In this document: piece by piece, positions 33,876 to 42,008 of the stretch | Position numbering within the stretch: position 1 is the stretch's first letter | How the letters are laid out: every line of letters starts with the position of its first letter | Assembly: GCF_017355875.1 (NCBI RefSeq) | Contig: NZ_JAFEWC010000001.1 | Coordinates: forward strand, 186,001-250,000 | DNA: 64,000 nucleotides | Direction of reading: 5' to 3' | Source of the DNA: Aridibaculum aurantiacum | GTDB lineage: Bacteria; Bacteroidota; Bacteroidia; Chitinophagales; Chitinophagaceae | Program-made: the position numbers and the translations under genes | The notes under the pieces: generated by a model | Told to the model about the DNA's origin: nothing | Database searches by the model: none | The model's input: the letters and a program-made list of their open reading frames with translations, nothing else

Positions 33876-34041
33876 TTAGTTTTTACAGCTGGAATAAAGA
33901 AGATATTCCACCTCACTCTGTTTTTTGATTTGTTTCTGCTGTGCCTCTTCTTCAGCTGCAATAGCTACCATAGGAGAAGGAGCCCATTATCATTTTAAAA
34001 TCATCTTGACCACAATCATCTATCTCATTGACCATCCTCAT
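33876..34041 (-). pseudogene. Possible frameshifted small ORF in the baeRF-ytxH spacer
   Basis: Two overlapping minus-strand frames look continuous. One (34041 to 33952) reads MRMVNEIDDCGQDDFKMIMG and stops. The other (33971 to 33876) reads MVAIAAEEEAQQKQIKKQ, then SEVEYLLYSSCKN and stops. A single base shift near 33975-33985 would join them into a protein of about 55 residues. It may equally be two chance short ORFs. Nothing else is visible in the 435-bp gap 33664-34098 except the ytxH -7 box. Confidence 0.25.
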
Positions 34042-34063
34042 TATTATGCGCTTCTCACCGTAT

Positions 34064-34071
34064 TAATTTTG
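34064..34071 (+). promoter_or_regulatory. Candidate -7 box for the YtxH gene
   Basis: TAATTTTG matches TAnnTTTG, 27 bp before the ATG. No -33 TTG at standard spacing. Confidence 0.45.
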
Positions 34072-34098
34072 TAGTGTTGATCTACTAAAAACAATGTT

Positions 34099-34317
34099 AT
34101 GAACAGCTTAAGCAAAACCCTCCTTGCATTTACAGCAGGTGCACTAGCGGGAGCTGCTGCAGGCATTTTATTAGCCCCTGCAAGTGGTAAAGAAACCAGG
34201 GAGTTATTGGCTGATAAGTGTAAGGTGTTTGAAAGCGACTTCAAAGAGTTGCTGAGTTGCTGCTCTGAAGCAACTGCAAAAAACGAAAAACAGGAACCAG
34301 AGGTAGAAACAGTATAA
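34099..34317 (+). CDS. YtxH domain protein
   Basis: A 72-residue protein with a Gly/Ala-rich transmembrane helix (LAFTAGALAGAAAGILLAPASGKETR), the hallmark of the YtxH/general-stress GsiB-like membrane family, then a short charged tail. In Bacillus, YtxH is a sigma-B-controlled stress protein. Only the family is inferred here. It is shorter at the C-terminus than many homologues. It carries its own promoter box and is followed by about 180 bp of non-coding sequence and a terminator. Confidence 0.82.
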   Translation: MNSLSKTLLAFTAGALAGAAAGILLAPASGKETRELLADKCKVFESDFKELLSCCSEATAKNEKQEPEVETV

Positions 34318-34501
34318 AAAGAAATAGAGGTAATGATCTCTCTAGACTTACTGGCAAGGCAGGGGCCGCAGCCGCAACTGGAAAATAAAGTAGTTGAAAC
34401 GTAAGAAGACTGATGATTACCATAACAGAATAACGAACCAACAGTAGCTAAAGGTGATGAAGTATTAGTTTAAGTATAGTTTTGATAATGGAAGAAAGGA
34501 A

Positions 34502-34530
34502 GGCGCCTGCATTTGCAGGTGCTTTTTTTT
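34502..34530 (+). terminator. Intrinsic terminator upstream of the DUF1206 gene
   Basis: GGCGCCTGCA-TT-TGCAGGTGC followed by T8, with one G-T wobble. Confidence 0.82.
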
Positions 34531-34567
34531 ATGCGGGAATGATTTTTAATATCTAGGAATCATCAAC

Positions 34568-35383
34568 ATGCAACTGCTAAAAAGAAATGATCATTGGATA
34601 AAGACGCTGGCCCGTACAGGGTTAGTAGCTAAAGGAGTGGTTTATTGCCTTACTGCCATTCTCACTATTATGTCGGCATTACAAATGGGCAATGCATCTT
34701 CCGGCGATGCTGATAAAGGAGGCATTTTTAAAATGGTACACGAGCAACCACTCGGTAAAATTCTACTTTCCATTATCACAGTCGGCCTTATCTGCTATGC
34801 AGTATGGCGTTTGGTAATGGCTTTCAAAGACACTGAAGACAAAGGCAAGGACTGGAAAGGACTGGGGCAAAGAGCAGTTTATTTTTTCAGCGGAGCGGTT
34901 TATTTATCTATTTCTGTGATAGCAGGAAAATTGATCCTTAACAACACCCAAAGTAGTGGGAATAGCCGCCAGCAACTAGCCCGGGAATTATTGGATAAAC
35001 CAATGGGTGTATGGTTGGCTGCAGCTGTTGCCATCAGCATGATGGGCGTTGGCATTTACCAGGTATACCGTGCTGCATCTGGCAAATACAAGAAGTATGT
35101 AAAAGCCGGCATGCACTCCAACAATAACGAACGAACCATATTGATCAGGTCTGGCCAGCTAGGCTATACTGCTCGTGGAATAGTATGGCTGATAGTAGGC
35201 TGGTTGTTTTTAAAAGCCGCCACATCTGCTAATGCAAATGAAGCCGGAAATACTGGTAAAGCTTTCCAGTGGCTGCAGTCCAGCTATGGCAATATCTTAC
35301 TGTTTTTAGTGGCTGCAGGTTTGTTTTGCTACGGCGTTTTCATGTTTATGCGGGCAAAATACCAACCTATTCATACCAGCTAA
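34568..35383 (+). CDS. DUF1206 membrane protein
   Basis: A 271-residue integral membrane protein with six transmembrane helices arranged as three DUF1206 repeats of two helices. Each repeat opens with a basic residue and ARxG-type element (IKTLARTGLVAKGVVYCLTA, GLGQRAVYFFSGAVYL, LIRSGQLGYTARGIVWLIVG) and contains a short tract that ends G-x-x-x-Y. Molecular function unknown. It follows YtxH and its terminator in a region rich in stress-associated genes. Confidence 0.9.
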   Translation: MQLLKRNDHWIKTLARTGLVAKGVVYCLTAILTIMSALQMGNASSGDADKGGIFKMVHEQPLGKILLSIITVGLICYAVWRLVMAFKDTEDKGKDWKGLGQRAVYFFSGAVYLSISVIAGKLILNNTQSSGNSRQQLARELLDKPMGVWLAAAVAISMMGVGIYQVYRAASGKYKKYVKAGMHSNNNERTILIRSGQLGYTARGIVWLIVGWLFLKAATSANANEAGNTGKAFQWLQSSYGNILLFLVAAGLFCYGVFMFMRAKYQPIHTS

Positions 35384-35411
35384 AACTTAGCTGAAGGATG
35401 AACGGTTAAAT

Positions 35412-35480
35412 ATAATTGTAAATGATCACATCTTTCCTGTTGTACTTCTTAGTTTTGCTCCTCCAGAAATTTACAATTAT
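35412..35480. repeat. 12-bp inverted repeat, 45-bp spacer
   Basis: ATAATTGTAAAT at 35412-35423 and ATTTACAATTAT at 35469-35480 are exact inverted copies in the 204-bp gap before the MATE gene. Confidence 0.45.
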
Positions 35481-35587
35481 GAAGTTCTAATTATGTCAGC
35501 TCGTTTGTAGCTGGCGCTCCTCATCTTCTTCTAATAGTAGCCTTAGAGGCTATTCTTACCTGTTTAATCATCTAAGAACTTTATCTA

Positions 35588-37006
35588 ATGGACGGTCATA
35601 GTGTTTCAAAAAGGAGAAGTCTCTCCTCTATATATCATTTTATCAAACTGTCGTTAAAGGGGAGCAACGAAGACTTTACCCAAGGCAGCATTCGCCGTGC
35701 TGTGTTTATGCTTGCCATCCCGATGATATTGGAAATGGTGATGGAGAGTGTGTTTGCAGTAGTTGATATATTTTTTGTAGGTAGGCTGGGTGCCGATGCC
35801 GCGGCAACAGTAGGGCTTACGGAATCTGTTCTCACACTTATATATTCAGTAGCTATAGGATTAAGCATGGCTGCAACAGCTATGGTAGCGCGCAGGGTAG
35901 GAGAAAAAAATCCGGAAGGAGCATCAAAAGCTGGTATGCAGGCAATTGTGCTTGCATTAGCTTTCACATTGGTCATATCTATTGTAGGAGTAGTATATGC
36001 AGCGGAAATATTGCAGCTGGTGGGTGCACCTGCTTCTGTACTTGCTATTGGTGTGCCTTATGCACGCATCATGTTTGGCGGGTGCGTGGTCATCATCATG
36101 CTATTTCTTATCAATGGCATCTTCAGGGGTGCAGGCGACGCCAGTATTGCCATGCGCAGTTTGTGGATAGCCAATATCTTCAATATCATTCTCTGCCCAA
36201 TAATGATTTATGGCATCGGCAACTTTGAAGGTTTTGGACTAACAGGAGCAGCCATTGCAACCACCATTGGTCGCGGCACTGGCGTGCTTTACCAGCTGTT
36301 TCACCTGTTCAAGGGAAACAGGATACTTAAAATGAAAATAAGCTACCTGTTGCCAGACTGGAGTATTCAAAAGTCACTGCTGAATATATCTTCTACTGCT
36401 ACTTTACAATTTCTCGTTGCTTCGGCAAGTTGGATATTCCTGGCGCGCATAGTAGCCAGCTTTGGAAGTACAGCCATTGCAGGTTATACCATTGCTTTGC
36501 GCATCATTATGTTCTTTCTTTTGCCTGCATGGGGACTTAGCAATGCTGCTGCCACCCTTACCGGTCAAAACCTTGGAGCCAATCAACCTGAAAGAGCAGA
36601 GGCTAGTGTATGGAAAACTGCACAGTACAATGTGATATTCATGAGCGTGGTTACCATCATCTTCTTGTTTTGGGCAGCGCCAATTGTTTCGTTGATAAAT
36701 ACAGATGCAGGTGTAGTACGTATAGCCACACAGGCTTTGCGTGTTGTAAGTCTTGGCTACATAGCTTATGGTGTTGGTATGGTGCTGATGAATGCTTTTA
36801 ACGGTGCCGGTGATACACGTACCCCTACATGGATCAACCTGTGTGGCTTCTGGGCCTTCCAGATACCACTGGCATATATACTGGCAAAGACGCTTCAGCT
36901 TGGTCCTTTGGGTGTGTTCCTTGCTATAATTATTGCCGAATCAGCTATTACGGTTGTTACCTATTTCATTTTTAGGCGCGGAAAGTGGAAGCTGGTTAAG
37001 ATCTAA
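35588..37006 (+). CDS. MATE family efflux transporter
   Basis: A 472-residue inner-membrane multidrug/toxic-compound exporter with twelve predicted helices in two homologous halves. The first opens AVFMLAIPMILEMVMESVFAVVDIFFVGRLG, with the conserved VDIFFVGRLG, and the second has the matching LSNAAATLTGQNLGANQPERA loop. Family members exchange drugs or metabolites for Na+ or H+. The first 30 residues are hydrophilic, so a later start is possible, but none is a better ATG. It is followed by a permease gene about 105 bp downstream. Confidence 0.95.
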   Translation: MDGHSVSKRRSLSSIYHFIKLSLKGSNEDFTQGSIRRAVFMLAIPMILEMVMESVFAVVDIFFVGRLGADAAATVGLTESVLTLIYSVAIGLSMAATAMVARRVGEKNPEGASKAGMQAIVLALAFTLVISIVGVVYAAEILQLVGAPASVLAIGVPYARIMFGGCVVIIMLFLINGIFRGAGDASIAMRSLWIANIFNIILCPIMIYGIGNFEGFGLTGAAIATTIGRGTGVLYQLFHLFKGNRILKMKISYLLPDWSIQKSLLNISSTATLQFLVASASWIFLARIVASFGSTAIAGYTIALRIIMFFLLPAWGLSNAAATLTGQNLGANQPERAEASVWKTAQYNVIFMSVVTIIFLFWAAPIVSLINTDAGVVRIATQALRVVSLGYIAYGVGMVLMNAFNGAGDTRTPTWINLCGFWAFQIPLAYILAKTLQLGPLGVFLAIIIAESAITVVTYFIFRRGKWKLVKI

Positions 37007-37111
37007 ACAATTACCTATTTAGAGGGTTAATTGAATATGAGCTGCTGCTTTTAGCTGGTGCAGTTATTTTTACAATGGCATTAGATACAACAAACTTCAG
37101 AAACCAAAACT

Positions 37112-38158
37112 ATGGCCCACACTCAAATAGACAATGACAAGATACGCCAGGTGTTCTTTTTACTATTCCTGATCTTTCTCTTCATTTTCCTGTTTTTGCA
37201 AATGCGTTCGTTTTTACCGGGCTTTTTAGGTGCCATTACTTTTTATATGCTGCTACGCAAATGGATGACTTACCTGGTGGAGAAGAAACGGTGGAAGAAG
37301 TCGTTGGCAGCTTCGTTATTGTTGCTCTTGTCGTTCGTTATCGTGTTGGTGCCAATTATTGTAACCATCAATATCTTATCAGAAAGAATAGGCAATGCCA
37401 TTCACAACAGTAACCAGATAGTGGATGCAGTAAATGCATTTGTAAAACGATTAGAAGCCCGCTTTGACATTTCGATCATGGGAAGCCTGAACCCTGGAAA
37501 CGTAAGCGGTGCAGTTGCCAATTCTTTACGCGGGGTGGTTAGTGCTACATTCAGTTCTATTACCTCGATAGCGGTGATGTATTTTATTCTCTACTTCATG
37601 TTGGTAAGTAAACAAACGCTGGAGAAATGGGTGTATGAGTTTATGCCTTTAAAAGATGAGAATGTACATGTGGTAGGTACTGAAATGAAAAGCCTTGTGA
37701 TTTCTAATGCACTGGGTATTCCGCTGGTTGCTATACTCCAAGGTATAGTAGGCTTGATAGCTTACCTTATTCTTGGTGTGGATGATGTTTGGTTTTGGTT
37801 TCTTTTTACGTGTATAGCTTCTATGCTTCCTTTTGTAGGAGCTGCCCTGGCTTATGTGCCTTTATGCATCATACTGTACATGGGCGACCAGCATTGGCAA
37901 GCGATCTTCCTGCTATTTTATGGTTTTGGCATCATAGGTACAGTAGATAATGTCTTTCGTTTTATGCTTCAAAAGCGGATGGGAGATGTGCATCCGCTGA
38001 TCACTGTATTTGGCGTCATTATCGGTATCAACTTATTTGGTTTCATAGGGTTGATCTTTGGACCTATCCTCATATCCATGTTTATCTTGTTGGTTAAAAT
38101 ATACATGAGCGAATTTGTTAGGCGTAGACAAACCGCAGAGAACCAGCTAGAAGTGTAA
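37112..38158 (+). CDS. AI-2E family (PerM/YhhT-type) membrane transporter
   Basis: A 348-residue protein with seven to eight transmembrane helices. The first pair of helices, a large extracytoplasmic-type loop (about 85-170) and the C-terminal LITVFGVIIGINLFGFIGLIFGPIL (containing GxxGLIFGP) are characteristic of the AI-2E transporter family. Despite the name, family members also work as Na+/H+ antiporters or general permeases, so the substrate is open. Monocistronic or read with the MATE gene. Confidence 0.92.
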   Translation: MAHTQIDNDKIRQVFFLLFLIFLFIFLFLQMRSFLPGFLGAITFYMLLRKWMTYLVEKKRWKKSLAASLLLLLSFVIVLVPIIVTINILSERIGNAIHNSNQIVDAVNAFVKRLEARFDISIMGSLNPGNVSGAVANSLRGVVSATFSSITSIAVMYFILYFMLVSKQTLEKWVYEFMPLKDENVHVVGTEMKSLVISNALGIPLVAILQGIVGLIAYLILGVDDVWFWFLFTCIASMLPFVGAALAYVPLCIILYMGDQHWQAIFLLFYGFGIIGTVDNVFRFMLQKRMGDVHPLITVFGVIIGINLFGFIGLIFGPILISMFILLVKIYMSEFVRRRQTAENQLEV

Positions 38159-38273
38159 ATTTTTTCTCATCTCGGGGAATTTTAACTTGGCTGGCCACAA
38201 TAATCTTTCTACTTTGGATGTTACCTATATGAATTTATTCACCTGGAAAATCCCTCAGTAGAGAATGATACAA

Positions 38274-39113
38274 ATGAAAAGAATGGTTTACGGGATATTA
38301 CTTGCTGCGTCAGTAGGTTTCATTGTTCCCGCAAATGCTAACAACAATCCTGATCCTAAAAAATTCCCATCGCTACTTTCTTCTCCATCTGATGCCCCGG
38401 TAATCAGGCGTGCTGCAGACTCATTGTATAATATCATTGGTTTGGGCATGTATGGCCTTGAGCGGGAGGTTTTCTTTTCTGCTTATAAAGGCTTGCAATA
38501 CTTGGACAACCAGGACAAACTAAAAAAGCCAAACCTGTTGACCATATGCGATTACAGTCAGAGCAGCAACAACAAACGCTTGTACGTGATAGATGTAGTG
38601 AATGCCCGCTTGCTATATAACACCTATGTTTCGCATGGTAAGAACAGCGGCCATGAATTCGCTACACGTTTTTCAAACATTGCGAACAGTAATCAAAGTA
38701 GCCTTGGTTTCATGGTAACGGCAGAAACCTACAATGGCAAAGCCGGTTACAGCATGCGTTTTGATGGTATGGAAAGAGGAATCAACGACAAGGTGCGTAT
38801 GCGTGATATCGTATTCCACGGTAGTCGTTTTGTAAATGAAAATACTATGATAGATAGGGGGTTGATCGGTAACAGCCTTGGCTGCCCTGCTGTTCCTTAT
38901 GGTATTCACACCCGCATCATCAACGAAATAAAAGGCGGTAGCTGCTTCTACATTCACTCGGCTGATCAGTTGTATGCACGCACTTCTTCTGTATTAAATG
39001 CTCGTTTCGATCTTGAGCCTGAAGCACTGGCAATGCAGCAAAACCTGCCGCTACAGGCCGAAGGAAACCAACTGCCGGTTATTCAAACTGGCGCCACTCT
39101 TACGCATAAATAA
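38274..39113 (+). CDS. Murein L,D-transpeptidase catalytic domain (YkuD_2) protein
   Basis: A protein of about 279 residues with signal peptide MKRMVYGILLAASVGFIVPANA. The catalytic domain has YVIDVVNARLLYNTYVSHG, then IVFHGSRFVN and the active-site Cys in GLIGNSLGCPAVP, with His upstream. This is the YkuD_2 group common in Bacteroidota. It should form or trim 3-3 cross-links or attach peptides in periplasmic peptidoglycan. The frame is open to 38265 (MIQM), but the second Met sits next to the signal core. It ends at a bidirectional terminator. Confidence 0.93.
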   Translation: MKRMVYGILLAASVGFIVPANANNNPDPKKFPSLLSSPSDAPVIRRAADSLYNIIGLGMYGLEREVFFSAYKGLQYLDNQDKLKKPNLLTICDYSQSSNNKRLYVIDVVNARLLYNTYVSHGKNSGHEFATRFSNIANSNQSSLGFMVTAETYNGKAGYSMRFDGMERGINDKVRMRDIVFHGSRFVNENTMIDRGLIGNSLGCPAVPYGIHTRIINEIKGGSCFYIHSADQLYARTSSVLNARFDLEPEALAMQQNLPLQAEGNQLPVIQTGATLTHK

Positions 39114-39131
39114 TCTTTAGATACTTAATTG

Positions 39132-39161
39132 AAAAAGACCACAGCGATGTGGTCTTTTTTT
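39132..39161. terminator. Bidirectional terminator
   Basis: AAAAAGACCAC-AGCGAT-GTGGTCTTTTTT, 11-bp stem. The end of the left-reading PAP2-like gene is at 39160, inside the right flank. Confidence 0.85.
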
Positions 39162-39831
39162 ATGTGATGAACCAATAGGCAACTAACTGGCTAAGCCCAC
39201 CAATGATGATACCCCAATACACTTCGGCGGGGTGATGATCGGATACAATCAATCTTGCACTACATACTAGTCCAGCTACTAAAGTGGTAACTGTGATGGC
39301 CATACCTATAGGTTGGCGTGTTGCAATGGAAAGCAAGATCATAAAGGCTGCAGCGCCACCTACACCCAGTGCATGCATGCTGATCTTAAAGTAGTTGTTG
39401 GCCATTAGAGCCGCGCTGGTACTTAAAAATATACCCAGGAACAAAAACACCATAGCAGGTGGTGTGCCTGCCAGGTTTTTAGTGACATAGAAAGCCCAAA
39501 AGAAATAAATGATGGAGGACACATACGGGATGATCCTTTCTTTTTGTGTTCGCAGGAAAATGGAATCGGCAAACTTTAACCGCCACAACAAAAACACTGT
39601 AATGCCAGGGAAGAATGCAGTGATTATGAACACAGACACCAACCGCAGGATCTTTTGTTTTTCATCGAAAACAGCAAACGCATATGGATGCTGGAAAATG
39701 ATATATGCCGCCAGGTAAGTAGGAATGAAAAGCGGGTGAAACAGGTAAGAAAGCACTTTCGCCAGGGCCTTCAGCCAGGCAGGCTGCGGCAGAGGGTAAG
39801 TAATCTCATCTTGTATAGAAGTCGTTTGCAA
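39160..39831 (-). CDS. PAP2-like (phosphatidic acid phosphatase-related) membrane protein
   Basis: A 223-residue membrane protein with five to six helices. It has degenerate type-2 phosphatidic acid phosphatase motifs: FLRTQKERIIPY in the KxxxxxxRP position, ISMHALGVGG in the PSGH position and ARLIVSDHHPAEVYWG in the SRxxxxxHxxxD position. His 2 and His 3 are kept, but the final Asp is replaced by Glu. It may hydrolyse a lipid phosphate or be an inactive relative. The start is probably TTG 39831, because no in-frame ATG precedes the first conserved helix. Confidence 0.7.
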   Translation of the reverse strand: MQTTSIQDEITYPLPQPAWLKALAKVLSYLFHPLFIPTYLAAYIIFQHPYAFAVFDEKQKILRLVSVFIITAFFPGITVFLLWRLKFADSIFLRTQKERIIPYVSSIIYFFWAFYVTKNLAGTPPAMVFLFLGIFLSTSAALMANNYFKISMHALGVGGAAAFMILLSIATRQPIGMAITVTTLVAGLVCSARLIVSDHHPAEVYWGIIIGGLSQLVAYWFIT

Positions 39832-40008
39832 GAAGTAAAGTTTCTGGTGTTTGCAATTGAAATGTTCGCTGCAAAAGAAGTCAATTTTATTGATGCAGGC
39901 GAGGAGAACAGCTTTGAAAGGATGATCTTCTTAAAGGAAGAGAAACATTTTATATGTTAGAAGGCAACTGTTGAAGTTGAAGCCCATCAGAACCTTAAAC
40001 CTTAAACC

Positions 40009-41496
40009 TTACAACTGCTTCCGCAGCCTTGCTACCGGCAGGTTCAATTGTTCGCGGTATTTGGCTACGGTACGGCGTGCAATGTTATAGCCTTTCTCCT
40101 GCAGCATGTCGGTAAGTTGTTCATCGCTCAGTGGCTTGCGCTTATCTTCAGCTTCTATCATATCGCTTAAGATCTTTTTCACTTCGCGTGTACTTACTTC
40201 CTCGCCGCTATCTGTACTAAGTGATTCGCTGAAGAAAAATTTTAGTCTATAGGTTCCAAACTCGGTTTGTACAAATTTGCTGTTTGCCACACGGCTCACG
40301 GTGCTGATGTCAAGACCTGTCATTTCAGCAATGTCTTTCAGGATCATCGGCTTCAGCGTAGTCTCATCTCCCGTAAGGAAAAACTCCCTCTGGTAGTTCA
40401 TTATGCTTGACATGGTGCCGATGAGCGTCTGCTGGCGCTGCTTTATCATATCGATGAACCACTTGGCAGAGTCAATCTTTTGCTTGATGAACAGAACCGC
40501 TTCCTTCTGCCTTTTATCTTTCTTAGTACCCTTCTCGTAATCCTTCAGCATGTCGCGGTAGCCTTCGCTGATGCGCAGGTCAGGAGCATTTTTACTGTTC
40601 AGCGTTAGCTCCAGCACCCCGTTGTTGTTGTAAATAAAAAAGTCAGGAACAACATAGCTTTCCGCCTTATTCATGCCGCCAATGTTTCCACCCGGCTTGG
40701 GATTCAACTTGATGATCTGGTTGATGACATCTTTCAGCTGCTGGTCGTTTAACCCAAGGCCGCGTTGTATTTTCTCGTAGTGCTTCTTTGTAAACTCGTC
40801 AAAATATTTCTCCAGCACCTGTACAGCCACTCCCACTTCTTTTCCTTCACGCAGCTGGCGGTTCAGTTGAAGTAGCAGGCATTCTTTCAGGTCGCGGGCA
40901 CAAATACCCGGCGGATCAAACTGCTGTATCTGTTTGATCATTGTTTCTATCTCAGCCTCGGTTACGGAAATATTTTGGCGAAAAGCAAGATCATCTGCTA
41001 TGGACGAAATTTCGCGGCGCAGGTAACCATCGTCATCTATGCTACCTACAATTTGTTCAGCCATTTTATGCGTTCGCTCATCCAGCTCCATCATTCCAAG
41101 CTGGGTTATCAGCAGGTCGTGAAACGAAGTTTCTACCCGGATCGGGATCACTTTTCCTTCATCAGCCTCAGGATAATTATCATCGCGAAGTTTATAATCA
41201 CCAACTTCATCATCACCTTCTGTTACATACTCACTGATGTCTATATTGTCATATTCATCAGCAGCTGCTTCTGCTTCATAATCCTCATCACCTTCATTGG
41301 CAAATTCATCTTTCAAGTCAGTGTCATAGTCGTCATGCCCTTCTTCTCCTTGCTCAAGCGCAGGGTTTTCTTCTAATTCTTCTTTTATTCTTTCTTCCAG
41401 GTTTGCAGTAGGTACCTGCAGCAATTTCATCAACTGAATTTGCTGTGGAGATAGCTTCTGTAGTAGCTTTTGTTGTAATGATTGACTTAAAGACAT
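40009..41496 (-). CDS. rpoN: RNA polymerase sigma-54 factor
   Basis: A 495-residue sigma-54. Region I begins MSLSQSLQQKLLQKLSPQQI with the usual Gln/Leu-rich activator-response helix, followed by PTANLEERIKEELEENPALEQ. Region II is a long acidic stretch (about 50-110, rich in Asp and Glu). The core-binding and DNA-binding parts follow, with FDPPGICARDLKECLLLQL and MTGLDISTVSRVANSKF. The RpoN box ARRTVAKYRE is at 473-482. This sigma factor needs an AAA+ activator, and none is encoded in this window. Divergent from a small secreted protein gene. Confidence 0.97.
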   Translation of the reverse strand: MSLSQSLQQKLLQKLSPQQIQLMKLLQVPTANLEERIKEELEENPALEQGEEGHDDYDTDLKDEFANEGDEDYEAEAAADEYDNIDISEYVTEGDDEVGDYKLRDDNYPEADEGKVIPIRVETSFHDLLITQLGMMELDERTHKMAEQIVGSIDDDGYLRREISSIADDLAFRQNISVTEAEIETMIKQIQQFDPPGICARDLKECLLLQLNRQLREGKEVGVAVQVLEKYFDEFTKKHYEKIQRGLGLNDQQLKDVINQIIKLNPKPGGNIGGMNKAESYVVPDFFIYNNNGVLELTLNSKNAPDLRISEGYRDMLKDYEKGTKKDKRQKEAVLFIKQKIDSAKWFIDMIKQRQQTLIGTMSSIMNYQREFFLTGDETTLKPMILKDIAEMTGLDISTVSRVANSKFVQTEFGTYRLKFFFSESLSTDSGEEVSTREVKKILSDMIEAEDKRKPLSDEQLTDMLQEKGYNIARRTVAKYREQLNLPVARLRKQL

Positions 41497-41607
41497 TCTG
41501 TATTATTCTTCAGCGAAACGCGAAAGTCGGTATTAAGATGTTTTAATTTTCCCAAAACTGACTTTTTTGGCCTAAACATTGTGGCCGCCCTTCTTGCAGT
41601 AAAATTA

Positions 41608-41943
41608 ATGACAAAATACCAGCACATGCGCAGCCGCTTCATTTGTTTCTTCATTATTTTATTAGTATCTAAAGAAGTGGCAGCGCAATACCCTCGTACA
41701 GCACTACCAAGTATACCTGACAATCGTTTTACTGCATTAAAATCAAGTAAAAAGGACACCTCTTCTAATAGGATAAAGAGGCTGGACCTGCATCCATTTA
41801 CTGTTTTACCTGCAGCATATTATACCACCGGCTTAAGTTTTTTCTGCAAAAAGGAGTTCCTACTGGAAAAGGCTACATGATTGCGCTTACGCTTTAGGCT
41901 TGGCAGCCTGGCGGAAGCAAATAAACTGGAAGGGAAGGAATAA
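41608..41943 (+). pseudogene. Small secreted protein gene interrupted by one in-frame TGA
   Basis: The frame from ATG 41608 encodes a signal peptide (MRSRFICFFIILLVSKEVAAQ from Met 41626), a basic linker and YYTTGLSFFCKKEFLLEKAT, then TGA at 41878-41880. The same frame continues for 20 more codons: LRLRFRLGSLAEANKLEGKE and TAA 41941. The FFCKKE...EKAT and (L)RFRLGSL...LEGK halves are the two parts of one conserved Bacteroidota C-terminus as I remember it, in register around the TGA. A single nonsense change (or a base-call error) best explains it. If translated only to TGA, the product is 90 residues. Function unknown. Confidence 0.65.
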
Positions 41944-41973
41944 AAAAAGGTGCTGGTAACAACCAACACCTTT
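41942..41973 (-). terminator. Terminator of the DegT aminotransferase gene
   Basis: AAAGGTG-(TT)GGT-TGTT-ACC(AG)-CACCTTT on the minus strand followed by T7. It overlaps the last codons of the small pseudogene. Confidence 0.7.
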
Positions 41974-42008
41974 GATAATTATATCAAGAACATTTGGAAA
42001 AAGGCTGC

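Noticed and set aside
34321-34405. Short ORF (23 codons, starting at an ATG near 34332) after ytxH
   Set aside because: No family features. Probably chance in the spacer before the terminator.
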